A stretch of DNA of 64,000 nt. It comes from Pectinophora gossypiella. Lineage: Eukaryota > Arthropoda > Insecta > Lepidoptera > Gelechiidae. The number at the start of each line of letters is the position of its first letter. The stretch's first letter is position 1. The notes under the pieces were generated by a model. That model ran no database searches. It was given only the letters and a program-made list of their open reading frames with translations, and was not told the origin of the DNA. The position numbers were made by a program, and so were the translations under genes. This document shows positions 31,819 to 42,533 of the stretch, piece after piece. The stretch spans positions 8,263,501-8,327,500 of the forward strand of contig NC_065414.1 in the NCBI RefSeq assembly GCF_024362695.1. Reading direction: 5' to 3'.

Positions 31819-32250
31819 ATAACCTAAAAATAAAAATAAAGTTGCTGTCTACTGTTAATACGAGTTTTTCTTTTCACCTTAGTGTCAAAACATTGCTTCA
31901 ATGCACTTTTATCTTTTATTTGCTCATTATTATTCGTATTATTCGCGTTCACACAAGAATAATTATTGTCCGCCGCCATTATGCAAAACATAAACAAAGC
32001 GACACCAGCGCCACTACCGGTGGATAATGTTACTATTTTACGATATGATCGCTAACGTTTGGCCATATCATGAAGTAATCATGCATTTAGTTGGTCATAT
32101 CGTTAAACGTTTTGTGTTCATTGATCTGGCCAAACCACATCATGATGTGGCCAACGAATGTTGTTCTATTTCATGAAATACGACCATTTCATGAAATGGT
32201 CGATCATTTCATGAAATGATCAATTCTATGATATGGCCACGATATTGACA

Positions 32251-32814
32251 AGGATAAACTAGGATCTTTTTGAGAATTCTTTTTATGTCTTCGCTTTTAT
32301 GACCTAGAGAGAGTACGGATTTTTATTTTCAACTTCACTTGGGGTTTTCGGTACCCAGCATTTTTACGTTCGCATTAACCGCTATTGCAGCTGATAGCGT
32401 AGAATCTGACAACGCGAACGAAGCCTTAAGATTGGTATACTGGAAAATACTTACACAGTCTGTCCTAAAATAGACTGAAAACCTCAATTCCATGAGAAAA
32501 TATTAGTAGAAATAATTATAAGTACTGTAATTGTACTGTGACAACTAGAACTTAGAGGAAAATATGATATACATACCATGGTAGGCAAAGCCGCAAGTAA
32601 TCCTAGAACAGAGCATAGAATAAAAAATAATACTGCGTAAAGTTGGTACTCACTTCCGTAAACTGTTTTTCTCTACCTGTGGTAGCTTGTATTTAGCTTT
32701 TATTTATCATTAAGATTTTGATTGTGTAAATAATGCTGTAAGCTACCCGAAAAAAAAAAAAAGAACACTCCGCCCTATATCGATTCTTATCGGGCGCCGA
32801 GCTATATTATATTC
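32251..32814. other. no feature
   Basis: Unique DNA; an A13 tract at about 32750-32762. Confidence 0.4.
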
Positions 32815-32880
32815 TATTCTAAAGGCATCTAATCTAATCTAGCCTACAAGATCCCACTGCTGGGCAAAGGCATAATTCTG
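32815..32880 (-). mobile_element. RTE-type LINE tail fragment
   Basis: On the minus strand GCCTTTGCCCAGCAGTGGGA, TCTTGTAGGC, then TAGATTAGATTAGATG. The CCCAGCAGTGGG motif marks the end of RTE ORFs in moths; the tail is a short tandem repeat as in other RTE copies. Confidence 0.6.
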
Positions 32881-33379
32881 AAAAATAATTCATACCCACT
32901 AGAAAAACGGAAGGATCCACATAAAATGAAATTGTTACGAAAATTCGGCAGCGTAATTTTTTAATATTTTTTCATAGAAGTACCTAATTTTAGTGCTAGG
33001 AACGTTATAATATCACTGATAAAAGCTAGAACTTCTGTATACTTTTCCCACATTAAACTTAGCCACGGTTAACTTGCAAATGATCTAGAGCTCCCGTGAC
33101 AAGGTTTTAAACTTCGAGCTAAAATAATTACTTACTGAGTCGTGATAGGATATCTAAATTTCAGATTTTACCTTTTAGTAATAGGATACGGTGAATATTC
33201 AGCGCAGCGCCGACTTCAAAACTGATGCAAAACGTCGAACTCCCTCTCAGAGCAGGAAGAAGCCTTGATTTCATTTAATACTCAGAAGCTTTCCTTCAAT
33301 CTTACGTTATCTTTTTATCTTCCAGTAAAAACTGTGATACTAAAAATAAGTACAAACTTGTAGAATATTTGCTAATGGT
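32881..33379. other. no feature
   Basis: Unique DNA without shared repeats. Confidence 0.35.
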
Positions 33380-33510
33380 TCATCATACCCATCTTAGGAC
33401 TTCATATCAACAGTGGCTGCAAGTTGTATTTGATTACTTGTGGCTCTGCCCACCACATTAAGGGTTACGGGCGTGAGCTCAATTATGTGTTTATGAATGT
33501 ATGTAAAAAT
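33380..33510 (+). repeat. family J, copy 2
   Basis: CATACCCATCTTAGGACTTC, AACAGTGGCTGCAAGTTGTA, GGCTCTGCCCACCACATTAA and GGTTACGGGCGTGAGCTC, with a TATG-type tail. Better preserved than copy 1. Confidence 0.65.
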
Positions 33511-33560
33511 ATAATTTGTTTCAAACAATAAAAGAAACAATAAGCATAATATACAAGAAT

Positions 33561-33881
33561 TATAAACGATAATAAGTAAACGTTGAAATTTGGCAACGCA
33601 CTAAAGTAGAAGATGTAAGTATTCGAATCGCTAGGCTTAAGTGGAGATGGACAGGACACTCAGCAAGACGGGAAGACAACAGATGGACTAAGGCTGTTAC
33701 TGAATGGTGGCCAAGGGATGGTATGCGATATCGAGGCAGACCGCGAGCCCGGTGATCGGATGACATTGTAAGATACGTCGGAAAGCAATGGATGAGACTT
33801 GCACAGGACCGGTTAAGGATGCGTGAAAGTGAGGAGACCTACACCCAGCAGTGGGCGGATACAAACTGAGGAGATAGATAG
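33561..33881 (+). pseudogene. RTE (BovB-like) LINE ORF C-terminus
   Basis: A 321-bp insertion with an 8-bp TSD, ACAAGAAT, at 33553-33560 and 33882-33889. Frame 33576-33869 reads RLKWRWTGHSARREDNRWTK, AVTEWWPRDGMRYRGRPRAR, then an in-frame TGA at 33753-33755 where the family has tryptophan, then SDDIVRYVGKQWMRLAQDR and TYTQQWADTN before the terminal TGA at 33867. This is the conserved tail that follows reverse transcriptase in RTE-clade LINEs. The endonuclease and RT domains are lost by 5' truncation. The 3' end is GGAGATAGATAG. Confidence 0.85.
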
Positions 33882-33889
33882 ACAAGAAT

Positions 33890-34634
33890 GAGTATATACC
33901 AAGTAACCAGTGCGAGGATATATTTTATAATATTAGTAGTTTAAAATACAATCAGGAACAAACCTTACTATCGTTCTGTGTCATCCAAAGATAATCTACA
34001 ATGACTTGCGTCAAAAAATATTTATTTTAAGACAATGAATGAAGACCGTTTTAAAATAGCAAATGATAGCTAAGATACCACAACAGGTTTTGGCTTCTAA
34101 ACGTTTCCCGGAGCGCTGTGAAAATTCTTTGCGAACCCAAATAGATCCCTCGATGCAGTTTTTCATGTTTTTCGAAAATTTTCTTACAGCGGCTGACGTG
34201 TTAAGAAGAATTTAGAGTCACAGCGGCCGCTCGTAAATTCTGCACCCCGAGGATTAGAAAATAAAGTGGTATTATTTTTTCCACATAATTACTTTGTTAT
34301 GCGAAATGAGAGAAAATGCGGTTAAAGCAGGCTTATATTTATGTCGGGATTAGCATTCGCTAATGACAGTTAAGCCTTCTCGACTTCCTATCCCTTATTT
34401 TATAAGCGTCTTTAAATTATATCATAAGCCCTCTCCTTTTTACGGTCGCTCTTCTAAACTCTTCTATTATACAAAGTAAAATACTACGGTGGGAGATTTT
34501 ACTGAAAAGGGTCAATATATACGTATATTTTTTAATTTATCTTTATTTTGTGTTTCGTTTATTTATTTATTAAACATTTTTTGTGTGTACAGTAAATTAA
34601 TATGCTTACAGAAACTTTTTCCTTTATAATTATA
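33890..34634. other. no feature
   Basis: Unique DNA; a GC-richer patch (CACAGCGGCCGCTCGTAAAT) near 34215. Confidence 0.35.
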
Positions 34635-34636
34635 TA

Positions 34637-34865
34637 CAGGGTGTTAGTGACATCGTAACGAATACTCAGAGGGATGATTCAGACCATGATTCTGAGTTAA
34701 TATCAAGTGGAATTTTCCGTCGCAAAATTCATGTATTTTTTTTAGTTTTTTTAAATTATTTTCAATTCTAATACTTTTGCGATGGAAAATTCCAATTGAT
34801 ATTAACTCAGAATAATCAGCTGAATCATCCCTCTCAGTATTCGTTACGATGACACTTACACCCCA
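34637..34865. mobile_element. MITE S, copy 3
   Basis: Starts CAGGGTGTTAGTGACATCGT after a TA dinucleotide. Arms carry TTAATATCAAGTGGAATTTT and AAAATTCCAATTGATATTAA. The end is degraded to CACTTACACCCCA followed by TA. Only 33 bp separates it from copy 4. Confidence 0.85.
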
Positions 34866-34898
34866 TACAGGTACATACAGTAGACATACAAGTAGGTA

Positions 34899-35125
34899 TG
34901 GGTGTTAGTGACACTGTAACGAATACTGAAGGGGATGATTCAGACCATGATTCTGAGTCGATATCAAGTGGAATTTCCTGTCGGAGAAGTCATGAAAATT
35001 TTAGAGCTTATTTAAATTATTTTCCGTTCCATACTTTTGCGACGGAAAATTCCACTTGATATCAACTCAGAATTATGGCCTGAATCATCTCTCAAAGTTT
35101 TCGTTACGATGTCACTAACACCCTG
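34899..35125. mobile_element. MITE S, copy 4
   Basis: Starts TGGGTGTTAGTGACACTGTA and ends ATGTCACTAACACCCTG, with TA on both sides (34897-34898 and 35126-35127). Arms of about 85 bp, including GATATCAAGTGGAATTTCC and GGAAAATTCCACTTGATATC, around a loop of about 40 bp. Confidence 0.85.
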
Positions 35126-35127
35126 TA

Positions 35128-36424
35128 TTTTTTTAAAATGAGGTAATGGACCTCCGTACGCAATAAGTACGTTATACGTACGTAGTACGTTTCAGACGGT
35201 TGTCGTTAGTCTGTAAGCGCCCTTACAATACTCTGCTCATAAGTGGAGTTTTCTGACATATTAGTAGGTATATTAAACGAAGCTATCGTGATAATAATTC
35301 TTATGGAGCAATTTATTTTTCTACCACCGATAATACCACGCAAAAACTCGTGGAATTTTCTCGTCACCTAAAAAAATCCTTAACAAAAATACAGTTACTA
35401 TTTCTAAGCTCAGTCTTTTATTTAAGTACCTACTACATGACTAGTTTTCTACCTCTATAATACATTATTTATTATGTAAGATACATTTTTATATACCTAG
35501 ATAAACAATATAAGTACATCGTTAAAAGAAGCAACGCAGCATAAAAATAAACTTCCACAAAAAGACTTCCGTTGCCTAAGTAATGCAGTTATAAAATGTT
35601 TTAATTTGACTCCTTATTCAGCTTACAATAAGAAACAAGTTGAAAGGAGTAATTTTCGCTGAAGAATATACGTTTATTATCCTTATTTGGGCGGGAAAAA
35701 CTTTGGCAAAATTCTTTTAATAATTTGTGTGCCTTTGAAGATTCTTTTCGCCGTAAGACCTTGCTACTGAGGCATAATTTGGAGTACCTATTTAAAACAA
35801 ATGAAATTATAGCGAAATGCGGGAATAGTAGAACAATGTTTTCTCATTAAAACAATGTGATTATGTATGTAAATCGCTGAATAACGAGCTAATTTTAGTG
35901 TCTTAACCGCGTGCTCTGCATATTCATGAAGGATATGGCTACAGTACATAGTCGCCTTCAGTGTTGATAAATTTTATTACACCGAACCAACAAAGATCCA
36001 GTAAAACAATGTAACGCTTATCTGCAAGCTAGTTATGATATAACCTAAAAATTTAAAAAGAAAAATTATACACACCGATATGGCACTGAAAATAACCAGT
36101 AAATATTTGAACGTTGTTCAATATTTTAGTATTTTATTTTAGCCTATATTACCTAACCCACAGCTAAAGGCCGATCCTTTATTTTCCTGTTTTTGGCGGA
36201 TACTATGTATATCATAATAATGTCTACTTTTATTTATAGGCACTTTCTTCTTTTATTCTTTTTCTTTTTTTATTCACGATAAGATTGTTGTTGGCTTAAT
36301 AGTCTATAACCCTGACACCAGACTTTGGTCACCGCTCAGTCATTGCTATCGCAACTCACAAGACAGAAGAAAATAGACCATACTTCTCATATTTACCATC
36401 AGCCTATACCTAGCAGGTAGATAT
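35128..36424. other. no feature
   Basis: Unique AT-rich DNA. TACGTACGTAGTACGT near 35177 is locally palindromic. Confidence 0.35.
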
Positions 36425-36505
36425 ACATCATACGGCTATTGGTCGAAACCGTCGATATAATTGGCGGCGCGATTGCAGCGCCGCAAGGGCTCTGGTGAGA
36501 TTATG
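36425..36505 (-). repeat. family H, copy 2
   Basis: CATACGGCTATTGGTCGAAA, CCGTCGATATAATTGGCGGC and GCGATTGCAGCGCCGCAAGG are the complement of the left half of 11352-11505. Confidence 0.55.
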
Positions 36506-37200
36506 GTCAAACGCAAACTTTTTTAGAATGAAAAATATAGTGTCAGCCAAAACCTTCATGCCTACAAATTAATTTTTTACATCTACATTGAGATAATGTA
36601 CGTTGAAATATGTTGTTATGTTGATTGTGTCACAAGAGGAAGTAATCGAAACTCGATAAAAAATGTAAGGACCATTTAGTAGAACAAGGGAAACTTTACT
36701 TATTTCTATTTACTTAGATGACCGTTAGGAGTTGCTCAGACATAGTAGTTTATACGATAGAAAACCTTTTTACTACTAACTGAAAGTAATAGAACTTTGT
36801 TGAGTTAGGTTACATCCTGTCGTGGCCCACTAATCATATTATCTACTTCACCTCGGGCTGAGTAAATGTTCGGAGCGGCTTACGATACGATATAGCTAAC
36901 GTAACAACGTTTAAATAGTATATACTCAAAGCATAATAGCTTATTTTACTACCCAGTTTCGATGTATTGGGATCCGATGGTCCGATGCGTCAGGATTGGG
37001 CACTGTGAGCTAAGATTTCCACATACATTTTATACCTATACTCTACCAGATGTATAAGACCTTTAGTTAAATATTAATTTCAGGCGAAGAGAAGAGAAAC
37101 CTAATAATGACAAATTAATTTTCAAGTATACGTACATTTGCCATAATACGGCATTGCTTTAAAGTTTAAAATGTTCCATAATTCAGCGTTTGACGCTAGC
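36506..37200. other. no feature
   Basis: Unique AT-rich DNA. Confidence 0.35.
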
Positions 37201-37388
37201 GGCCCTGTAGGGTCTATTAATTATTCTTTCTTTCAAATATAACCCTCTCAGACAACGCCCTGAGCCAAGGTTCGCATCCAGCTTTGTACCCTCAGGCCTG
37301 TTGTCTTGAATTTTGTACCGGGTGAAAGCTGTAGTTAGTTAATGCCATATGAATTCAACTTCAATAAGTCACGCCAAAAAAATGTTTA
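37201..37388 (+). repeat. family D, longest copy
   Basis: CTTTCAAATATAACCCTCTC, GCCCTGAGCCAAGGTTCGCA, CTCAGGCCTGTTGTCTTGAA, TTTTGTACCGGGTGAAAGCT, TTAATGCCATATGAATTCAA and AATAAGTCACGCCAAAAAAA. It joins the 5' part seen at 17401 to the 3' part seen at 7699, 31618 and 40798. Confidence 0.65.
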
Positions 37389-37740
37389 AAATCTGACAGT
37401 TACAAGCAACTGGCTGGTGAGAGGTGATGTCCCAGAGTCTAAAATAATAAATGAACGTTGACAAAAATTCAACAAAATGACATCATTTTAAATTAATTGC
37501 TTCCTCCGAAATGATTTCCGCTATAGGCAAATTTGATAAGCATCAAATTATCATTTTAACCATTTACAAACTTGGAACAATAAAAAAAAGAGGATTAGTT
37601 GCTACAAAATATGTATTGAATAAAATCACATACTTACTTATATTGAGCGTTGGGCCCATGATCCGGAGCTCTCAAGTTAGAATTGCTATTGGAACATTTC
37701 ATAAAAATCACTTCTAGTTTATGTATGTATGTGTGTGTAT

Positions 37741-37927
37741 GATAACCCGACTATCCAAAAGTAAGATGGTCCGTGTCTTGGAAGGCACGTCAAGTAGTAA
37801 GTCCCGGCAACTATTAACTAAAGTCCTACTTGAGCCATGTCAGGGGCCTTTGGCAGCTTAATAGTAACCCTGATACTTGATCGATGAGGTTGATTATTGG
37901 TCTCAAAACCCACACGAGACTAGAATA
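37741..37927 (+). mobile_element. SINE-A, 3' part only
   Basis: CCAAAAGTAAGATGGTCCGT, a diverged core, then AGCCATGTCAGGGGCCTTTG and ACCCACACGAGACTAGAATA. The tRNA-like head is absent, so it is 5' truncated. A TATGTATGTGTGTGTATG tract stands directly before it. Confidence 0.7.
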
Positions 37928-39090
37928 ACTGTAAATACAAACTAAAATATTTTGGAAAATCTTTGTAGTTACTTTAAATTCCCCTACAGTTTCACGCGAA
38001 TGGAAGCTAAATTCGAAATTAAGTTTTACAGAATTGTTAGGACCTAGAATCCCTATTTCATGCGATCCAACTGAAAGTCTGCCATAATTGACACGGACCA
38101 AGTTGTTATAAGGGATGTCCCGGAACAGCTATTACAAATTATTTCAAATAATACTGTTGTATTTTATATCGAATGGGATTGTTAGGTGTAATATTTACCA
38201 CAATCATCCTGAATATTATATTTAGCACTAAATAAACGTAGAACATCTCTTTGAAATACTTTTAGGTGTCAATTTTGTCTATTTTGAGAGAAACAGGATT
38301 TTTGTGTACATTTCAAAATCTTCTCCGTTTCTAAAAAGTATACATAACAAATGGGCACTTATTCAGTGCGCGCAGATTTACACAGCCAATTTGGGACACC
38401 TTATATAAAATTTGAAGCTGCAGACTCCACCGGGTGTCGAGATCACAAATTTGTATTCCAGACTCACAATAAAGTTCATTTAAATATAAATGCGACAAGA
38501 CCTTTACTCCAGTAAAATGTTGTTAGTCGTATAAACTCTGTCGTAATTTTTTACGACGATCCCGAAAATAACTTGAGGCATTTAAACAAGCTTTAGTAGC
38601 AAAATATAATGAGTGTATTAAAATTTCAAATTCCGTTGCCGCTATTTTGGTGTTGCCATAGGACTTAAACCGAGTCTCGATATTGCCGTTGTAAAGGAAA
38701 TGTGGTGTCGAGTCGGTTGGATTTTTTTCGAAGCAAGCGGACATTGAAGTGTCGAAGTTGTCGACCCATTTCCAGTAAAACTGAGTTAAAATAGATAAAA
38801 GCTGTGATTGAATTCAACTTTATAATAGAACTTGAAAATAAGCCAGTCTCTATGAAAGCTGCGCTCTATCGGCCCGATTTGGTGTGTCATATAAAATACT
38901 ACTTAGATTGATTATTGGCTTTTACTATCGCCTACAAGTAACCTGCCATCCTGCGCACTATTCTTTACATCTATCTTAAACAATAATCCTCTAATCCTCT
39001 ACCATATTTCCCTGTAGTAATTTTTTGCTTACGAGTAAATACTCATTTTCATATCAGCTACTTACGTAGTTGCTTACATAATTATTCTAC
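37928..39090. other. no feature
   Basis: Unique DNA. Minus frames 37826-38101 and 38523-38744 show no motifs. Confidence 0.35.
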
Positions 39091-39382
39091 TTCTTCTATC
39101 GTGTGGGCTGAGAGGTGGAGTATGTACCAACCCGATCAACCCTAATGTCAGGGTTACTATTGAGCCGCCAACGGCCCCTGACATGGCTCATGTAACGACT
39201 ACTTACATCAGTAAATAGTAACCGAGACCAACGGCTTAACGTGCCTTCCGAAGCATGGATCATCTTACTTTCGGATAATCAGGTGATCAAACTAGGGACC
39301 ACAAAGTATTTTTTGTGATATCCCCACCGGGAATCGAACCCAGGATCGTGAGCTCAACGTTCAACCACTGGTCCACGGACGT
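39091..39382 (-). mobile_element. SINE-A, near full length
   Basis: Minus strand: head with GTGGACCAGTGGTTGAACGT, B-box-like GGGTTCGATTCCCGG, core GGGACC replaced by GAGACCAACGGCTTAACGTG on the plus strand, 3' end CACACGATAGAAGAAGTAG. A small deletion removes the TGTAATGTCCTAACC segment near 39288. Confidence 0.8.
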
Positions 39383-40233
39383 TCTTTAATAATTATTAAT
39401 ATAATTATATATCAAATTCAATAAATAAATATATATGTAGTTACATATTATCTATTGAAAGAATTTGATTCTTAGTTAAAATAATTTATAGTATAAATAC
39501 GTAATGGGGAGACATGAATAAAACCTTGGTTATTCGAGTACATGATCCATCGTCATGGTCGTCTTTAGAATAGAAATATGTAAAATGACACCAGCATCGA
39601 CTTGATCCAGTCTCATTTTGTGGATCGTAAATCTTTGTCATTGTATAGCGTTTCATATACCACTCTCCTGTAAAACAGTGTTAGTACAAAAAACTATAAA
39701 ATTTTAGTACCTATTGCATGAATCGTAGCATGATTTTACGTTTAGGGAAAGCAAGCGATGGCCGTATATCATACAGAAATTCGTGGTTTCATGTTTCTTA
39801 CATGATGGTACGAAATTTCCTTCGACGTTGCATCATGAATAGGTAGTTATAAAGTTTCTTTTTTATTTTACATCGCTTTCAGTGAAATAGAGCGGTAAAT
39901 ATTTTGCTAGTGCCGGTGTTAAAAAACACAATAAGCTGATTTAAACTTTAACAGTCTTATTACTAAACAAAGACTAAATGATAAACTAGGTTAAAAATGT
40001 AAAAAATAGAGATAAAAAATATAAAAAGAAAGATTTCCCGCGCGCCGCAGCGATACTGATTCCGCATAGATATTATAGCTTGTCAATTAGTTCCTTTAAA
40101 ATCCGTCGATTTCTTTTGTGGCTTTTTAAACTTGGTTTTCTAATAACACTGTAAATTTCTGTTTATTGCATACGTAGAAACAGTTTTTCATGGAATATGA
40201 AAATTGTTTGATTTGAATTTGTAGAAATGTAGA
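39383..40233. other. no feature
   Basis: Unique AT-rich DNA with a GC-rich dot (CCCGCGCGCCGCAGCG) at about 40038. Confidence 0.35.
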
Positions 40234-40564
40234 GAACAATTCCTCGCCTTCATTTCTGAAGTTTATTATTACCTAACATTAGCTTTCTGCTTCTAACTTC
40301 GTCGCGATTTCACTTAAGTACATCGCGTAATGCAGTTTAAGTAATTCGTGAAAGTAATTCCTAAGTTTCTCCCTGGGTCTCGATCTAAGCGCCAGTTTTC
40401 ACATTAGATAACAATTCCTCGCCTTGATTTCTGACGTTTACCTATAATTCACTAGCTTTCCGCTTCTGACTTCGTCGCGACTTCACTTAATCGCGCTATG
40501 CGGTTAAAGTCTATCCGTGGAAAATAGTATGTTCCTGGGTGCGATCTATGCGCCAGTTTTCATC
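40234..40564. repeat. diverged tandem duplication, about 160 bp x 2
   Basis: Unit 1 (40234-40402) and unit 2 (40410-40564) both begin AACAATTCCTCGCCTT and share TTCTGACTTCGTCGCGACTT-like text and a GATCTATGCGCCAGTTTTCA-like end. Both resemble decayed repeat arms with CTAGCTTTCCGC. Confidence 0.75.
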
Positions 40565-40591
40565 TTTTTTTTTTCTTCTATTGTATTAGTG

Positions 40592-40690
40592 AATATTTTT
40601 ACCCGACTACGGCGAAGTAAAAAGGAGAGTTCTGCATTTGACCGCTATATATGTATTTACCTATGTAGGTACGTCTGTTCCCTCCTAACT
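40592..40690 (+). repeat. family G
   Basis: ATATTTTTACCCGACTACGG, CGAAGTAAAAAGGAGAGTTC, then TATATATGTATTTACCTATG. Matches 3296-3345. Confidence 0.55.
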
Positions 40691-40797
40691 TCGAAACCAC
40701 TTATAGGTACATTGTTTTAAGTTTACGCGGTTATTATCATAATTAAAACACATAATAACACTTATAGGTATGTAGTGAGTTCCCTCAGCACGCCTCA

Positions 40798-40858
40798 TTT
40801 GTCCGGCCAGGTAGCTAATGTCATCCGAAGCAAATCTACAAAAAATCACGTCAAATAA
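40798..40858 (+). repeat. family D 3' part
   Basis: TTTGTCCGGCCAGGTAGCTA, ATGTCATCCGAAGCAAATCT and ACAAAAAATCACGTCAAA. The minus-strand peptide DVIFCRFASDDISYLAGQ corresponds to the recurring D peptide. Confidence 0.6.
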
Positions 40859-41771
40859 TATGTTTTGCCTACGCAATGCGAAATGAAGAATGGAACATAA
40901 TTTTGTTCAGAATTTTACACGTGTTAGCTAAGTGATTAAAAATTAAACTGTACGCAACACAAAATCATAAGGATTTTTTTTTATTATGATTCGTGCATCA
41001 TAATAAAATTATTCTTCGAAATTCATTATCTATCCAAAGCGTCTCTTTTCTCATAATTCGTAACTTTTCGAATCTTTTTAAACACAACAAGGAAAATTTT
41101 AATTTTTCGTTGAAATATCGCAAACCTATTATTCACTTTTACTTCTTTATAAAATTGTGGAATAATTATTTAAATTCAGTCCATTTTTTTTGTACACAGG
41201 GTCAGTTCGATGTAGGTCCGTTGCATCGCTGCAATGCTGTAAGTCCACGTACTTAATGTGTTAGTGATTAAAATTCCATACAAACCTGAAAATTCTGTTA
41301 GCACGTACGATGCGAAAGAATTTGAATCTGCTTTCAACCTTAGTATTTGTGCCTAGGTTCGCACAAAATATAACGGCTTAAACTCTTAATTTCAAATTCA
41401 ACGATAAATATTTGTGACAAGATTACTTTTGTTCTCTGGCTTTTCACAAAACCAAATAAAATTGTTTTCCATTTCGATTTAAAATCTGATACAGATTTGA
41501 CCTGATTTCTGATGTTATTGTACTACGGTCGTATTGTATCGGATTGTATTTATGGAATCGTATAACAAAAATAAAATAATCTGGACATCTCTCGCTGTTT
41601 GTATGGTTTGGATCGTTTTGGATTTTATTATATTTGTAACTTATGTTTACCGTTTTGAGTGATTAGTTGTGGTTGTTCATATCTACTCACGAAGTATCAT
41701 GTAATACAGACACGTCCGACTGACAGACAGCCCGTAATCCCTACTGTAGTGGCCAGAGCAATAAGTCACTA
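40859..41771. other. no feature
   Basis: Unique A/T-rich DNA. Confidence 0.35.
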
Positions 41772-42132
41772 GCAGGCCTAGTTCGCTATGTAAGTGCGAC
41801 GCGACGCGGCGCGAAATAAAATAAGCCCCTCGGTACACGCGACTACCGGGATGTCCGCGACTTTTTCAAGAAATCGTACTCCAATAGAATTATATCATTG
41901 TAATTGCCTAAAGACGAGCCAGGACAAAGAAAAAAAATTGATATTTTATTTCATAAGTATTAATGAGAAAATTGCCAATTTTTAACATCAATTGTGTGAC
42001 AATTGTTATTTACATATTCAAGTCGCAAGCAAGTCGATGCGCGAACAAGGAACTTTAACTCGTCTGTCAAATTTGACAACTCGCGCTTTGACATTTACTT
42101 GCTCTACTCACGCAGTTAGCGTGCTAGGCCTG
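41772..42132. mobile_element. candidate MITE U
   Basis: 361 bp between GCAGGCCTAGTTCGCTA and the imperfect complement TAGCGTGCTAGGCCTGC (two mismatches). GC-rich ends with CGACGCGACGCGGCGCG and a subterminal CAAATTTGACAACTCGCGCT. Single copy, no TSD. Confidence 0.45.
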
Positions 42133-42150
42133 CGAAGTTCTTAGGTGGAT

Positions 42151-42533
42151 AATGGTGCTAATTCCTGTAAATACCATCTTATTTTATTTTAAGTTATATC
42201 TGTCATTTTCTTATCCGCCGAAAAGGAAAGGGACGGGTAATCGACAAGCATAACATTTATGGAACACACTTCAATTTTAAGCACAAATCTAAAACAACCA
42301 TCTAAAAATTTTACATCAGTCAATAACCCGACACAGTTAAGTAGACAGCACGTCAAACGGATTGCATACCAGCGACATACCTTTTTGATTCGCCCGGGTT
42401 ATTCATTCATTTACTCATTCTTCCTAAAATTAAGAGCTGTGAATCATCCGTCCCTTTCCTTTTCGACGGATATGAAAATGACGAATATAACTTAAAATAA
42501 AATTAGATGGTGTCTGCAGGAATCGGGGCCATT
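42151..42533. mobile_element. MITE E, copy 2, uninterrupted
   Basis: TIRs of about 95 bp. Left arm AATGGTGCTAATTCCTGTAA, TTTTAAGTTATATCTGTCAT, TTTCTTATCCGCCGAAAAGG; the right arm is the complement, ending GCAGGAATCGGGGCCATT. The centre has AACCCGACACAGTTAAGTAG. The plus-strand open frame 42259-42495 is element sequence. Defines the family. Confidence 0.8.

Larger units (their letters stand above)
31063..32250. mobile_element. 1.2-kb DNA transposon with palindrome-array ends
   Basis: TIRs of roughly 80-90 bp. The left end starts TGTAGATGTCGTGGCC; the complement of the right end starts TGTCAATATCGTGGCC. Each TIR carries three copies of the palindrome ATTTCATGAAAT (31096, 31116, 31134; 32168, 32186, 32206). 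Further in, GGCCATATCAT-like words recur on both sides (31190, 32062). These are plausible transposase-binding arrays. The interior holds a minus-strand ORF fragment (31447-31818) and a nested family D piece. No clear TSD. The TGT...ACA ends and the ORF hint at a Ginger-type element (inference). Confidence 0.75.
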
